In this document: positions 54,771-62,799 of the stretch, one piece after another
Position numbering within the stretch: the stretch's first letter is position 1
How the letters are laid out: the number at the start of each line of letters is the position of its first letter
Source: Pedobacter sp. WC2423
Lineage (GTDB): Bacteria; Bacteroidota; Bacteroidia; Sphingobacteriales; Sphingobacteriaceae
Length of the DNA: 64,000 nucleotides
Assembly: GCF_040822065.1 (NCBI RefSeq)
Contig: NZ_CP162005.1
Location: 3,596,001 to 3,660,000, forward strand
Direction: 5' to 3'
Notes under the pieces: model-generated
Database searches by the model: none
The model's input: only the letters and a program-made list of their open reading frames with translations
Told to the model about the DNA's origin: nothing
Made by a program: the position numbers and the translations under genes

Positions 54771-54778
54771 TAGTTTTG
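54771..54778 (+). promoter_or_regulatory. Candidate -7 element of the pilin-like operon
   Basis: TAGTTTTG is a full match to TAnnTTTG and ends 22 bases before ATG 54801. The -33 region has only T-rich sequence. Confidence 0.4.
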
Positions 54779-54800
54779 TAGTTAACGTATCCTACAGCAC

Positions 54801-55331
54801 ATGAAAAAGACCTTACTTATTACCGCTATATTAATAGCCTTCAGCACCATTTTTAACCTGAAAGCCAATGCTCAGGCTGTAAGTGGTAATGTACCGCTAA
54901 GCATCGTACTCTCCGATGCTTTTTCCATCACGCTTGGTCCAACTCCTAATGTAGTTTTTACTTATGCAACAGCAACGGATTATGCAGGGAGTAAAACAGT
55001 CTTAAAAACGAACCATTTTACTGTGGTGAGCAACAAGCCTTACAGTGTTGCAGTAAAAGCTGCGACAGAATTCAATGTGATTGCAGGTAATGCAACACCG
55101 GTAGCTTTAAGTGTGGTACAAGTGAGCATAGATCCAACTACACCAACTACCGGAGCTACTTACGCTACACCAGCTTTAACAACAACTAATCAGGCCCTGG
55201 TGACCACCGCTTCAGCAACACTTGCTACTGCTTATAATGTAAATTATTCAATTCCTACCGCCGCTGGTTTGCTTGGCAAAGTGGCAGGAACTTATGCAAC
55301 GAATGTTGTTTATACAGTTACACAACCTTAA
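54801..55331 (+). CDS. Pilin-like secreted protein, copy 1
   Basis: 176 residues: signal peptide 1-25 (ending LKANAQ) and one all-beta domain without cysteines, rich in Thr, Ala and Val. The end, AGTYATNVVYTVTQP, resembles the closing strand of spore coat U/archaic pilins (AGTYxDTVxVTV). It is 92% identical in the mature part to the next gene (12 differences in about 151 residues) and clearly similar to the last domain of the 465-residue protein two genes on. With the chaperone that follows, it is the best candidate for a major fibre subunit. No family was recognised with certainty. Confidence 0.7.
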   Translation: MKKTLLITAILIAFSTIFNLKANAQAVSGNVPLSIVLSDAFSITLGPTPNVVFTYATATDYAGSKTVLKTNHFTVVSNKPYSVAVKAATEFNVIAGNATPVALSVVQVSIDPTTPTTGATYATPALTTTNQALVTTASATLATAYNVNYSIPTAAGLLGKVAGTYATNVVYTVTQP

Positions 55332-55341
55332 AACGTATAAC

Positions 55342-55872
55342 ATGAAAAAGATTGTACTCCATATCGCCGTATTATTAGCCCTTAGTGCCATTTTCAACCT
55401 GAAGGCCAATGCTCAGGCTGTAAGTGGCAACGTACCGTTAAGCATCGTACTCTCGGATGCGTTCTCTATTACACTGGGCGCAACTCCCGATGTAGTTTTT
55501 ACTTATTCAACAGCTGCAGATTATGCAGGCAGCAAAACAGTCGCGAAACCAAACCATTTTACTGTAGTGAGCAACAAGCCCTACAGTGTTGCAGTAAAAG
55601 CTGCGACAGAGTTTAATGTAATCGCTGGTAATGCAACACCGGTAGCTTTAAGCGTGGTACAAGTGAGCATAGATCCAAGTACACCGGCTACAGGAGCCAC
55701 TTATGCTACACCAGCTTTAACAACAACGAATCAGCCGCTGGTGACCACGGCCTCACCGACACTTGCAACTGCGTATAATGTAAACTATTCAATTCCTACA
55801 GCCGCTGGCTTAATTGGCAAAGCTGCAGGAACATATGCTACTAATGTTGTTTATACAGTTACACAACCTTAA
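55342..55872 (+). CDS. Pilin-like secreted protein, copy 2
   Basis: 176 residues from ATG 55342, 10 bases after copy 1. The open frame reaches back into copy 1, but the signal peptide MKKIVLHIAVLLALSAIFNLKANAQ fixes the start. The signal peptides of the two copies differ more than the mature proteins, and DNA identity is high through the coding region, which indicates a recent tandem duplication. Substitutions are scattered (e.g. GPTPN/GATPD, VLKTN/VAKPN). The chaperone gene starts 8 bases downstream. Confidence 0.7.
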   Translation: MKKIVLHIAVLLALSAIFNLKANAQAVSGNVPLSIVLSDAFSITLGATPDVVFTYSTAADYAGSKTVAKPNHFTVVSNKPYSVAVKAATEFNVIAGNATPVALSVVQVSIDPSTPATGATYATPALTTTNQPLVTTASPTLATAYNVNYSIPTAAGLIGKAAGTYATNVVYTVTQP

Positions 55873-55880
55873 CCGTTTTG

Positions 55881-56693
55881 ATGAGGCTACTTACTGGTTT
55901 ATTCATCATATGCCTTGTCATGACGCTGCCAGACCCAGCGAAAGGACAGGGCTTTTCCATTTCACCTGCCAGGATCTTCTTAACCGGAAATCCAGGAGAA
56001 ACGGTTAGTCAGACGGTCACCTTTGGGAATACTTCGGCAGGTGTATTATCTTTTGTAACCAGAATACAGGACTGGAACAGAGATTCACTGGGTACTAAAA
56101 TCTATTACGATAGCAATACGCTGCCTTTGTCTAATGCCAGCTGGCTGACACTTTCGTCAAATAATATAGCTGTACAGCCTGGCGTAAATAAACAGGTCAA
56201 TGTATCCATGACTATTCCTGCAAATGCGAATAAATTAACAACGAGCATGCTTTTTTTTACCCAGGTAAAAGAACAGGAGGCACAGCAAAAAAACATGGCC
56301 AAGGTTGGTATTAATGTGTTAATGGAAGTTGGCATACAGGTTTATTATGTTCCGCGGGGGCTAAATCCGGGAGAGCTTGAATTTCTATCTTTTGATGACC
56401 GTGGCGTTTACGACAATGGAAAAGCAAAAAGCCGCAGACTGGCTTTAAAAATACACAACAAAGGAAACCTGAATAAAGATGCATTTATCCGTTTCGAATT
56501 AACCAATAAAGAGACGGGTGAAGAAATAAAAATTAAACCCGAAGTACTGGCCATGCTGCCTGATGCCACGCAATGGGTAATGGTTGACCTGCCAACAGAT
56601 TTAAAGGGAAAATTCCTTGCTGTTGCTTTATTGGATGCCGGTTCTTCTTATGATTTGAAAGTTGCTGAAAAAGAGATTATATACCGCCCTTAG
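55881..56693 (+). CDS. PapD-like periplasmic pilus chaperone
   Basis: 270 residues from ATG 55881. Signal peptide 1-23; then two Ig-like domains. GFSISPARIFLTGNPGETVSQTVTFGNTSAG matches the first strands of PapD-type chaperones (arginine R31 corresponds to the anchor arginine), and the strand region MEVGIQVYYVPRGLNP matches the end of domain 1 (usual RIKLFYRP). The anchor lysine of PapD appears to be replaced. The proposed role is to hold unfolded pilin-like subunits in the periplasm. Its 3' end overlaps the next gene by 32 bases. Confidence 0.65.
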   Translation: MRLLTGLFIICLVMTLPDPAKGQGFSISPARIFLTGNPGETVSQTVTFGNTSAGVLSFVTRIQDWNRDSLGTKIYYDSNTLPLSNASWLTLSSNNIAVQPGVNKQVNVSMTIPANANKLTTSMLFFTQVKEQEAQQKNMAKVGINVLMEVGIQVYYVPRGLNPGELEFLSFDDRGVYDNGKAKSRRLALKIHNKGNLNKDAFIRFELTNKETGEEIKIKPEVLAMLPDATQWVMVDLPTDLKGKFLAVALLDAGSSYDLKVAEKEIIYRP

Positions 56694-58059
56694 TGTTATT
56701 TTTTGCTGTTTTACAGCCGGGAATGTCAATGCGCAATTGATTATCAATCTGCCTGAAGCAAATATTTCAGGACAAACAAATTATGTGGTCAATTTAAATA
56801 GTGGTGCCTCCCCTGCTTTAAGTCTGTTGTCAGCGGTCAATGTCAAAGCCGCCAGTACAACTTTAACACCAACCCCTGCTACTTTACCTGCGCTTGCACT
56901 TGCCCCGAACCTGATCGGCATGAAGGTAACTTCAATTGGAGGAGTGAATGTTCTTTCAGGGGCAAATCCAATCATACTGTCCAGTGTATCACAAAATATT
57001 TATTTCGTAGCAGTTGGTTTATTGAGTGGGATCATGCTGGTTGACTACACGGTTTCGCCGGCAGGTGTGGCCTGGGCCGCTGGAAGTTATGCCACAACAT
57101 TAACCTTTACCGGAAGCATTGCCCCGCCAACACCAACACTCACCCTGAATGTTCCTGCTTATATTACTTTAAATACACTGGTTCCGGCTACAACTACATT
57201 GAACGTGAATTCATTTGCCATTTTCAGAAGCGTAGCTGGTGTAAGTGCAGTATCCGGCAATGATTATTTTACGACTGTTCCTACTTTATTAAGTCTCAAG
57301 GCCGGCAGCAGTACTTTCGCTTTCACTACTACTCAGCCTTATAATCAATTGCCGGCAACAAACAGTGTAAATTTAATGGGTGCAGTTCTTTCAGGTACTT
57401 ATGCAGGTTCCGCGATTAGCCTTTCTGCGAGTGATCAGCTATTGACTGCTGCTACCGGAATTCCTGTCATTCTAACGAATAAAAGTGTTTTATCTTCTAC
57501 ACTGAGTATCAGCGGCGCTAATTTGAAAAGTAATTTTGTACAGGCAGGAACCTATACGGTACCGGTAGTTTATACAGTTTCCAAAACAGCCTCCTCTTTC
57601 CCTGCAACTTTGCCTTCACAAACGATGAACAGCTCTGTTCAGGTTAATGTAAGCAACCTGATGGAATTAATTGTTCAGGATCCCAGTGTAACGTTAACAG
57701 TCAATACGACTGCAAATTATCAGCAAGGAGTGACCACCACCAAGCCGAACCATGTTAAAGTAAGCAGTACCGTTCCCTATAATGTTACTGTAAAGGCAAG
57801 CAGCAGTGTTTTAAGCTCTTCTGGGGGCGTTCAAATACCTGTTGGGGTAATTACTATTGAAGGAATGACGGGGCAGACTGGAGTGACACCAATTGTGCTT
57901 TCTGCCAGTCCGCAGGCTATCATTACTTCTGCTGATCCTGCAATCGACCGTTTACTTAATTTACAGTACCGCATTCCTTCCACACAGACTTCTAATCTGC
58001 TGAATAAAACTGCAGGAAGCTACAATACTACCGTTACTTATACCATTGTCGCACCTTAA
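56662..58059 (+). CDS. Three-domain adhesin-like protein with C-terminal pilin domain
   Basis: 465 residues. The signal peptide (LKKRLYTALSVIFCCFTAGNVNAQ) has no ATG; initiation must be at TTG 56662 or the adjacent CTG, inside the chaperone gene, which implies translational coupling. The mature part consists of three similar beta domains, each ending in the same signature: AGSYATTLTFT (140-150), AGTYTVPVVYT (295-305), AGSYNTTVTYT (451-461). The last domain (about 325-465) aligns with the two small pilin-like proteins (KPNHVKVSSTVPYNVTVKA against KPNHFTVVSNKPYSVAVKA). This layout recalls a tip adhesin or minor subunit. The stop abuts the stop of the convergent gene without a gap. Confidence 0.65.
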   Translation: MLKKRLYTALSVIFCCFTAGNVNAQLIINLPEANISGQTNYVVNLNSGASPALSLLSAVNVKAASTTLTPTPATLPALALAPNLIGMKVTSIGGVNVLSGANPIILSSVSQNIYFVAVGLLSGIMLVDYTVSPAGVAWAAGSYATTLTFTGSIAPPTPTLTLNVPAYITLNTLVPATTTLNVNSFAIFRSVAGVSAVSGNDYFTTVPTLLSLKAGSSTFAFTTTQPYNQLPATNSVNLMGAVLSGTYAGSAISLSASDQLLTAATGIPVILTNKSVLSSTLSISGANLKSNFVQAGTYTVPVVYTVSKTASSFPATLPSQTMNSSVQVNVSNLMELIVQDPSVTLTVNTTANYQQGVTTTKPNHVKVSSTVPYNVTVKASSSVLSSSGGVQIPVGVITIEGMTGQTGVTPIVLSASPQAIITSADPAIDRLLNLQYRIPSTQTSNLLNKTAGSYNTTVTYTIVAP

Positions 58060-60903
58060 TTAAAATCTGCTTACTGTAACTTTCCGGCGCTGGTCGTGGT
58101 AGAGAAAGGTCAGCATACCAACCGGAACTCCCTGAAGGGAAACTTCTTCTTTTTCATTTTCAATGGAAAAAGGCATTCCTTCTGTTTCAATATAAACAGT
58201 GTATTTATTTCTTGGCAGATAGAAACAGAAATTACCCTGATCATCTGTTAAGGTCTGGTGAATACGGCCGTTTGGATCTGCTGCATTAATTCTGATACCT
58301 GCAAGTACTGGTGCTCCATCACCGTATTTTTCCGCTTTCAGCTTCAGGCAGCCATTCAGGGCTTGTGTTTTCACTAAAGGAATTTCCAGTTTCTTATTTT
58401 TATCCAGGAATACGACTGTAGGATCTTGTAAACTCCAGCCTCTTGTATTCGTTACAGAAACGGTATAGGCTTCCTTTTTCATATCTTTAAATTCTACGAT
58501 ACCTTTACTATTGGTCAGGGCCGCTTCGCCATTGATTTTCACCAATACACCGGCCACTGGTGCTTCTCCGGGATCACGCTGTCCATTACTGTTGTGATCT
58601 TCATAATAGGTGAGCAATAGTTTTTTTGTACCTGAACTGCCTTTTGCACCAAACTGCTTTTCTACACCAAATCTCAGTTGTCTGTTTTCGAAATATAGAT
58701 TATCCAGGGTATTAATGGTATTTGGAACAGGGTTATAAATTGGAATAGGTTGCTTTTGCCTGGTTATAGTATATTGAAGATCACTGGTGAGTGCCCAGTT
58801 TCCTTTCAGCAGATACCTTATAGTGCTGTTAACCGAATAATTATTGCTGCGCGTGAAACCGTAATAGTTATACATACCGCCTAACCGGAAAGTCAGGTTA
58901 TTCTGTAAGGCTTCAAAATGTACGTTTGGCCCAAAAGAATATAACTGGTATTGATGAGTTCCGTTCGAAGATAGAATGTCTGAAATATAATAAGGGTTTA
59001 ATTGAATATAACTGCTGAATCCAAGAATTGGCAGGTTATAACTGGTATTGATTTTAATAGAATGAAATGGAGCTGCTGGTCTTTCTGAGGTATTCACATA
59101 AGTATAACCGTAGTCAGCGGTCATGGAGAAATTATGTATGCGCCCGCTATAAGCGATGTTTGCGCTTAAACGCATTGATGAAGACCTCCAGTCAGCGCTG
59201 GCACCAAACTGATCGGTCACCGTAGAAGTAATCAGATGCTGATCTATAAAATAAGGTCCGAAGCCGATAAAGACATTTCCAACCCTGGTATTGAACCCCA
59301 ATTCATAAATATATATCGCATTTTTATTAATCCCGGTGTTCAGGATATTATTCAGTTCATATTGATACTTCGGACTATTTACCTGCAAACTAAAATGAGC
59401 TGCAAGGCTATTGTCATTTTCAAATTTGCGGGTCAGGCGCAGATCTGTCAATAACAGGCCACGCCTTAATCCTGTAAAGTACGGGCTGCTATAATAGCCA
59501 CTTCCGGCAAATTGATAACCAGTGTTATTAAAGGCATAATTCATTCCCGCAGAGACACCTTGCCTGGAGGAAGAATTCATCTTGTTTTGCCCTTCCAGGG
59601 AATAACCTGCTTCAAAGTCTAAAAGCTGTCCTTTGCCAAGGTTTACACCGGCTTTCATACTCAGCTGATTGGCATCAATACCGGTAAAGGAGTCGCGGCT
59701 ATGTATATAAGTAAGCCGCCGGTCACCTCTGGTATCAGGAGTAGCCAGGTTATAATCGACTGCCAGAACTTTTGCACCGGATATTGTTGTATTGATCTGA
59801 TCATACAACAGGAAATTATTCTGAATACCATAAACAGACAATACGCCGTTATCTTCCATCTTCAGACTCGCTTTTATACCCCTGCCGCCCAAAGAAAAAT
59901 CTATGTTCTCATAGATATTTCCCACTTTAACCCCCCAGCTTTTAGCCTGGTAATCTACATAGGTATTGTAAACATTAATACCATTCGCATTTTGCTGATG
60001 GTACTGATCAGCATTTAACCGGTACCCGAGCGATGCATGATCTCCGGTTTTCACTTTCCCATACGCTTGTAATTGATAAAAAGACGAATTGCTGCTCAAA
60101 CTGGCATAACGCAGCGCAATAGTATTAGACAGACTGCTTGCATATTGATCACTGCCCATACTCATTCTTCTTGCATTGGTCACGTTTAAAATCCGGATCA
60201 TTTTAACTGCCAGCGGATGATTACCAGCGTCTACTGCCTGAATAGTTACTGTAAAATCTGCGGGTACCCGGTTATTTATTTTATTCCTGGCCAAAAAAGG
60301 AAGTAATTGCTGGGTCCCGGGTTGCAAGGTAAGATTCATAGTTTGACCAGTAAATTCCAGCCCGTCAGGGATACCAGAAAGAAGCAGCCTGAAGGTAATC
60401 GGTACAAAGCCGTTATTTGCACAACGCACTATAACCTGTGCCTGGTTGCTGAGCTGACCTAAGTAAACTTCATCATCTTCCGTACCCAGAGTTAAACCCC
60501 CAACGTCAGTGAGCTGAGTCAGGAATGTTGCCGATTTTTGTACTTGAACGCGTGCATTTAAAGCAGCGAGGTGAATGGTAAAGAGCTGATTGTTAGTATT
60601 AATAGTTTGCCGGTCAGCGATATATTTCAATGGAAAGACTCTGCTCTCCCCCGCTTTGAGCACCAGGCTGTCTGGTAATGAGATTAATCCTCTGGTCAGT
60701 TTTTTTTCTTTCTGATCTTGCAGCAGCGTTACGGTTTCTTTTTCAAAATTTGTAATTTTTAACAGGTTAGAGAAGGTTCCCCCGCCCTTAATTTCCAGCG
60801 TATCACGCGTGAATGCATATTTTACCTGTGCTGATACATTAAATCCGGCCAGACAGCAAAAAATCAAATATAATATCTTCAAGTAGCCGATTTTATGCAT
60901 CAT
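58060..60903 (-). CDS. Usher-like outer-membrane barrel protein with Ig-like and prealbumin-like ends
   Basis: 947 residues; signal peptide 1-25. Residues about 26-240 are two Ig-like domains (KITNFEKETVTLL, IVRCANNGFVPITFRLLLSGIPDGLEF). About 245-745 is a region of alternating short strands as in a large beta barrel (LSMKAGVNLGKGQLLDFEAGYSL, RLSANIAYSGRIHNFSMTADYGYTYV). Then come a prealbumin/SdrD-like domain (DHNSNGQRDPGEAPVAGVLVKING) and a second CarboxypepD-like domain (DDQGNFCFYLPRNKYTVYIE). Barrel plus C-terminal Ig-like plugs is the layout of fimbrial ushers, including the TcfC/CooC alternate type. Usher function is inferred from layout and from the chaperone and pilin genes opposite; an unrelated barrel is possible. 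Confidence 0.55.
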   Translation of the reverse strand: MMHKIGYLKILYLIFCCLAGFNVSAQVKYAFTRDTLEIKGGGTFSNLLKITNFEKETVTLLQDQKEKKLTRGLISLPDSLVLKAGESRVFPLKYIADRQTINTNNQLFTIHLAALNARVQVQKSATFLTQLTDVGGLTLGTEDDEVYLGQLSNQAQVIVRCANNGFVPITFRLLLSGIPDGLEFTGQTMNLTLQPGTQQLLPFLARNKINNRVPADFTVTIQAVDAGNHPLAVKMIRILNVTNARRMSMGSDQYASSLSNTIALRYASLSSNSSFYQLQAYGKVKTGDHASLGYRLNADQYHQQNANGINVYNTYVDYQAKSWGVKVGNIYENIDFSLGGRGIKASLKMEDNGVLSVYGIQNNFLLYDQINTTISGAKVLAVDYNLATPDTRGDRRLTYIHSRDSFTGIDANQLSMKAGVNLGKGQLLDFEAGYSLEGQNKMNSSSRQGVSAGMNYAFNNTGYQFAGSGYYSSPYFTGLRRGLLLTDLRLTRKFENDNSLAAHFSLQVNSPKYQYELNNILNTGINKNAIYIYELGFNTRVGNVFIGFGPYFIDQHLITSTVTDQFGASADWRSSSMRLSANIAYSGRIHNFSMTADYGYTYVNTSERPAAPFHSIKINTSYNLPILGFSSYIQLNPYYISDILSSNGTHQYQLYSFGPNVHFEALQNNLTFRLGGMYNYYGFTRSNNYSVNSTIRYLLKGNWALTSDLQYTITRQKQPIPIYNPVPNTINTLDNLYFENRQLRFGVEKQFGAKGSSGTKKLLLTYYEDHNSNGQRDPGEAPVAGVLVKINGEAALTNSKGIVEFKDMKKEAYTVSVTNTRGWSLQDPTVVFLDKNKKLEIPLVKTQALNGCLKLKAEKYGDGAPVLAGIRINAADPNGRIHQTLTDDQGNFCFYLPRNKYTVYIETEGMPFSIENEKEEVSLQGVPVGMLTFLYHDQRRKVTVSRF

Positions 60904-60958
60904 AGTTCATGATAAAAAGCATAGCTGTCCTGCAGGACAAGGAATAGCCAATTGATTT

Positions 60959-61564
60959 TTATTTGAATTGCGCAAGCAGCTCACCTTTACTGTTAATATT
61001 CAGTTTTTTATAGGTTCTTTTGATATACTGGCGTACAGTATCTAAGGAGATTCCATATTTATAACCTATCAATTTATAACTCAGGCCATGTTGAAGGCCT
61101 TCTACAATCTGGCGTTCTCTATTGCTTAATTTAGATTGATAGTCTATAGTATACTGTACCTGCTGGATTACATTCCGGGAGATGGAAGGACTGAAAACAG
61201 AGCCTCCGCGATGAGTAGTTACAATAGTAGAAATGACATCATCTACACAGGTATCTTTGGTCAGATACCCCATAGCTCCGGCTTTTACACATGCCAGCAC
61301 ACTGTTGTGATCTTGAATATTACTGTAAACAACAACGTTTGTATTTGGAAATTTCCGGTAAATATCAGGAATGATATCAATTCCATTGACCTCGATATCA
61401 AGCAAGGTCACATCGGGCTCCTGAGAAGGTTGTACTTTTTTACATTCCCCCATAGATCCGATGTCGAAGGTTACCTTTAAATGATGCTGATGCTGATGAT
61501 TCAGCAGCACACACATCATATTTCTGCTCTGTTGATTGGTATCAATAATTCCGACTTTAATCAT
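60959..61564 (-). CDS. LuxR/NarL-type response regulator
   Basis: 201 residues. A receiver domain (1-about 120) has D8, phosphoacceptor D56 in VTLLDIEVNG and K103 in GYLTKDT; the acidic pair near the N-terminus is reduced to one aspartate (IIDTNQ). A C-terminal LuxR HTH (about 140-200) has LSNRERQIVEGLQHGLSYKLIGYKYGISLDTVRQYIKR. It lies 55 bases upstream of the usher-like gene on the same strand and may be co-transcribed with it. NarL-type regulators normally pair with HisKA_3 kinases; the short kinase at 53.8 kb is not of that type. Confidence 0.88.
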   Translation of the reverse strand: MIKVGIIDTNQQSRNMMCVLLNHQHQHHLKVTFDIGSMGECKKVQPSQEPDVTLLDIEVNGIDIIPDIYRKFPNTNVVVYSNIQDHNSVLACVKAGAMGYLTKDTCVDDVISTIVTTHRGGSVFSPSISRNVIQQVQYTIDYQSKLSNRERQIVEGLQHGLSYKLIGYKYGISLDTVRQYIKRTYKKLNINSKGELLAQFK

Positions 61565-61692
61565 AATTTCCCTTCCTTAGCCTCATTGCTTAAATAACTT
61601 GAAACGATATAAAATAAAGTTAATGATTACTTTAATGGGCTCAGGCATTCATTCTGTTCAATCAGCAGAGAAAGGACTGAATGAAATACGTA

Positions 61693-62799
61693 TTATTTTA
61701 TTACGGTGCTGATGAGTGGAATAACACCTGTTGAAGTTGCATCTAAAAAGGAATCTCTTAAAGTTCTGCCAAGATTGACGTGTTCTTTGATACTATCGGC
61801 TCTCAATTGATAATAGGCTGAAAATGCAGCAGGTAAGCTGGGATAATTGAGCATACAATGAGACAACGTTTTTGCATCCAGCATCGCATTTGTAGTACCT
61901 GCACTTGTAAATGGAAGTGCAACATGTGCCGCGTCCCCCATCAAGACTACATTCTGATAATGAAAGCTTGGTAACAGGTCAAAATCTCTGGTATTCCAGA
62001 TATAACTGGTTCGAAAGTCGTTATATTTTAAAACTTCCTGCACTTCAGCAGGAAAATCTTTTAACAGGTTTAAACAGAGTTGACGCAGCTGTTCATGGTA
62101 TTGTCCGGAACTACGTGAACTAATTCCTTCAGGGATATCAGCTAACAGGGGATCATATTGCATAAACCACACCATCTCTGTAGCTGAAGTTGGAATAAGG
62201 CCAAAGGATAGTCCCTGGTCTTTTTGCTGAAATTTAGTAAATCTTCCTTGTAGTGAGCCAGCAAGTTCAGCGTGCTGTATAATTCCAACAACCTCTTTTA
62301 CTTTGCCTGGTTCAAATTTCACTTCCCCGAATATTTGTTGCCGCACGATTGAATTCGCACCATCGGCACCAATAAAGACATCTCCATATTCCACTTCCCC
62401 ATTTGAAAATGCAGCAGCTACAATTTGATCCGTTTCATAGATGAAATGAGAAAATACACGGTTATTTTTTAATCTGTATGCAGGCAGGAGCTGATTTAAA
62501 CAAGCCAGCAGGTCTGTACGTTTGAAGCATTGCCAGTCTTCCAGCGTCTTTTCATTCAGGATCAGCCCTTCGGAATCCCTGAGCATAAAGGTATGGACTT
62601 CTTTACCCGGAAGTAGAGCATTACTGTTAATGGCAAGCTCATTCAGTACAGTAATGCCGTCATGATGCATCAAAAAGGCATGCCCTCCTACCGCAGAGAA
62701 GATTTGTCTTTCGTTTACACTTACGTCAATATCATGCTGATGCAAATAAATCCCCATGCATAACCCAGCAATCCCACCACCCAAAACGACTACTTTCAT
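61693..62799 (-). CDS. FAD-dependent monooxygenase (PHBH group)
   Basis: 368 residues. The FAD motifs are complete: GGGIAGLCMGIYLHQHDIDV (8-27, Rossmann), GADGANSIVRQ (DG motif) and MGDAAHVALPFTSAGTTNAMLDA (GD motif). Group A flavoprotein monooxygenases hydroxylate aromatic or similar substrates with NAD(P)H and oxygen; members also include tetracycline-inactivating TetX. The substrate cannot be read from the sequence. Its ATG overlaps the aminotransferase stop codon in an ATGA arrangement, so the pair is translationally coupled. Confidence 0.85.
   Translation of the reverse strand: MKVVVLGGGIAGLCMGIYLHQHDIDVSVNERQIFSAVGGHAFLMHHDGITVLNELAINSNALLPGKEVHTFMLRDSEGLILNEKTLEDWQCFKRTDLLACLNQLLPAYRLKNNRVFSHFIYETDQIVAAAFSNGEVEYGDVFIGADGANSIVRQQIFGEVKFEPGKVKEVVGIIQHAELAGSLQGRFTKFQQKDQGLSFGLIPTSATEMVWFMQYDPLLADIPEGISSRSSGQYHEQLRQLCLNLLKDFPAEVQEVLKYNDFRTSYIWNTRDFDLLPSFHYQNVVLMGDAAHVALPFTSAGTTNAMLDAKTLSHCMLNYPSLPAAFSAYYQLRADSIKEHVNLGRTLRDSFLDATSTGVIPLISTVIK

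Noticed and set aside
61693..62799. Calling the FAD monooxygenase a TetX tetracycline resistance enzyme
   Set aside because: Only general PHBH-group motifs are shared; substrate residues cannot be judged from the sequence alone.
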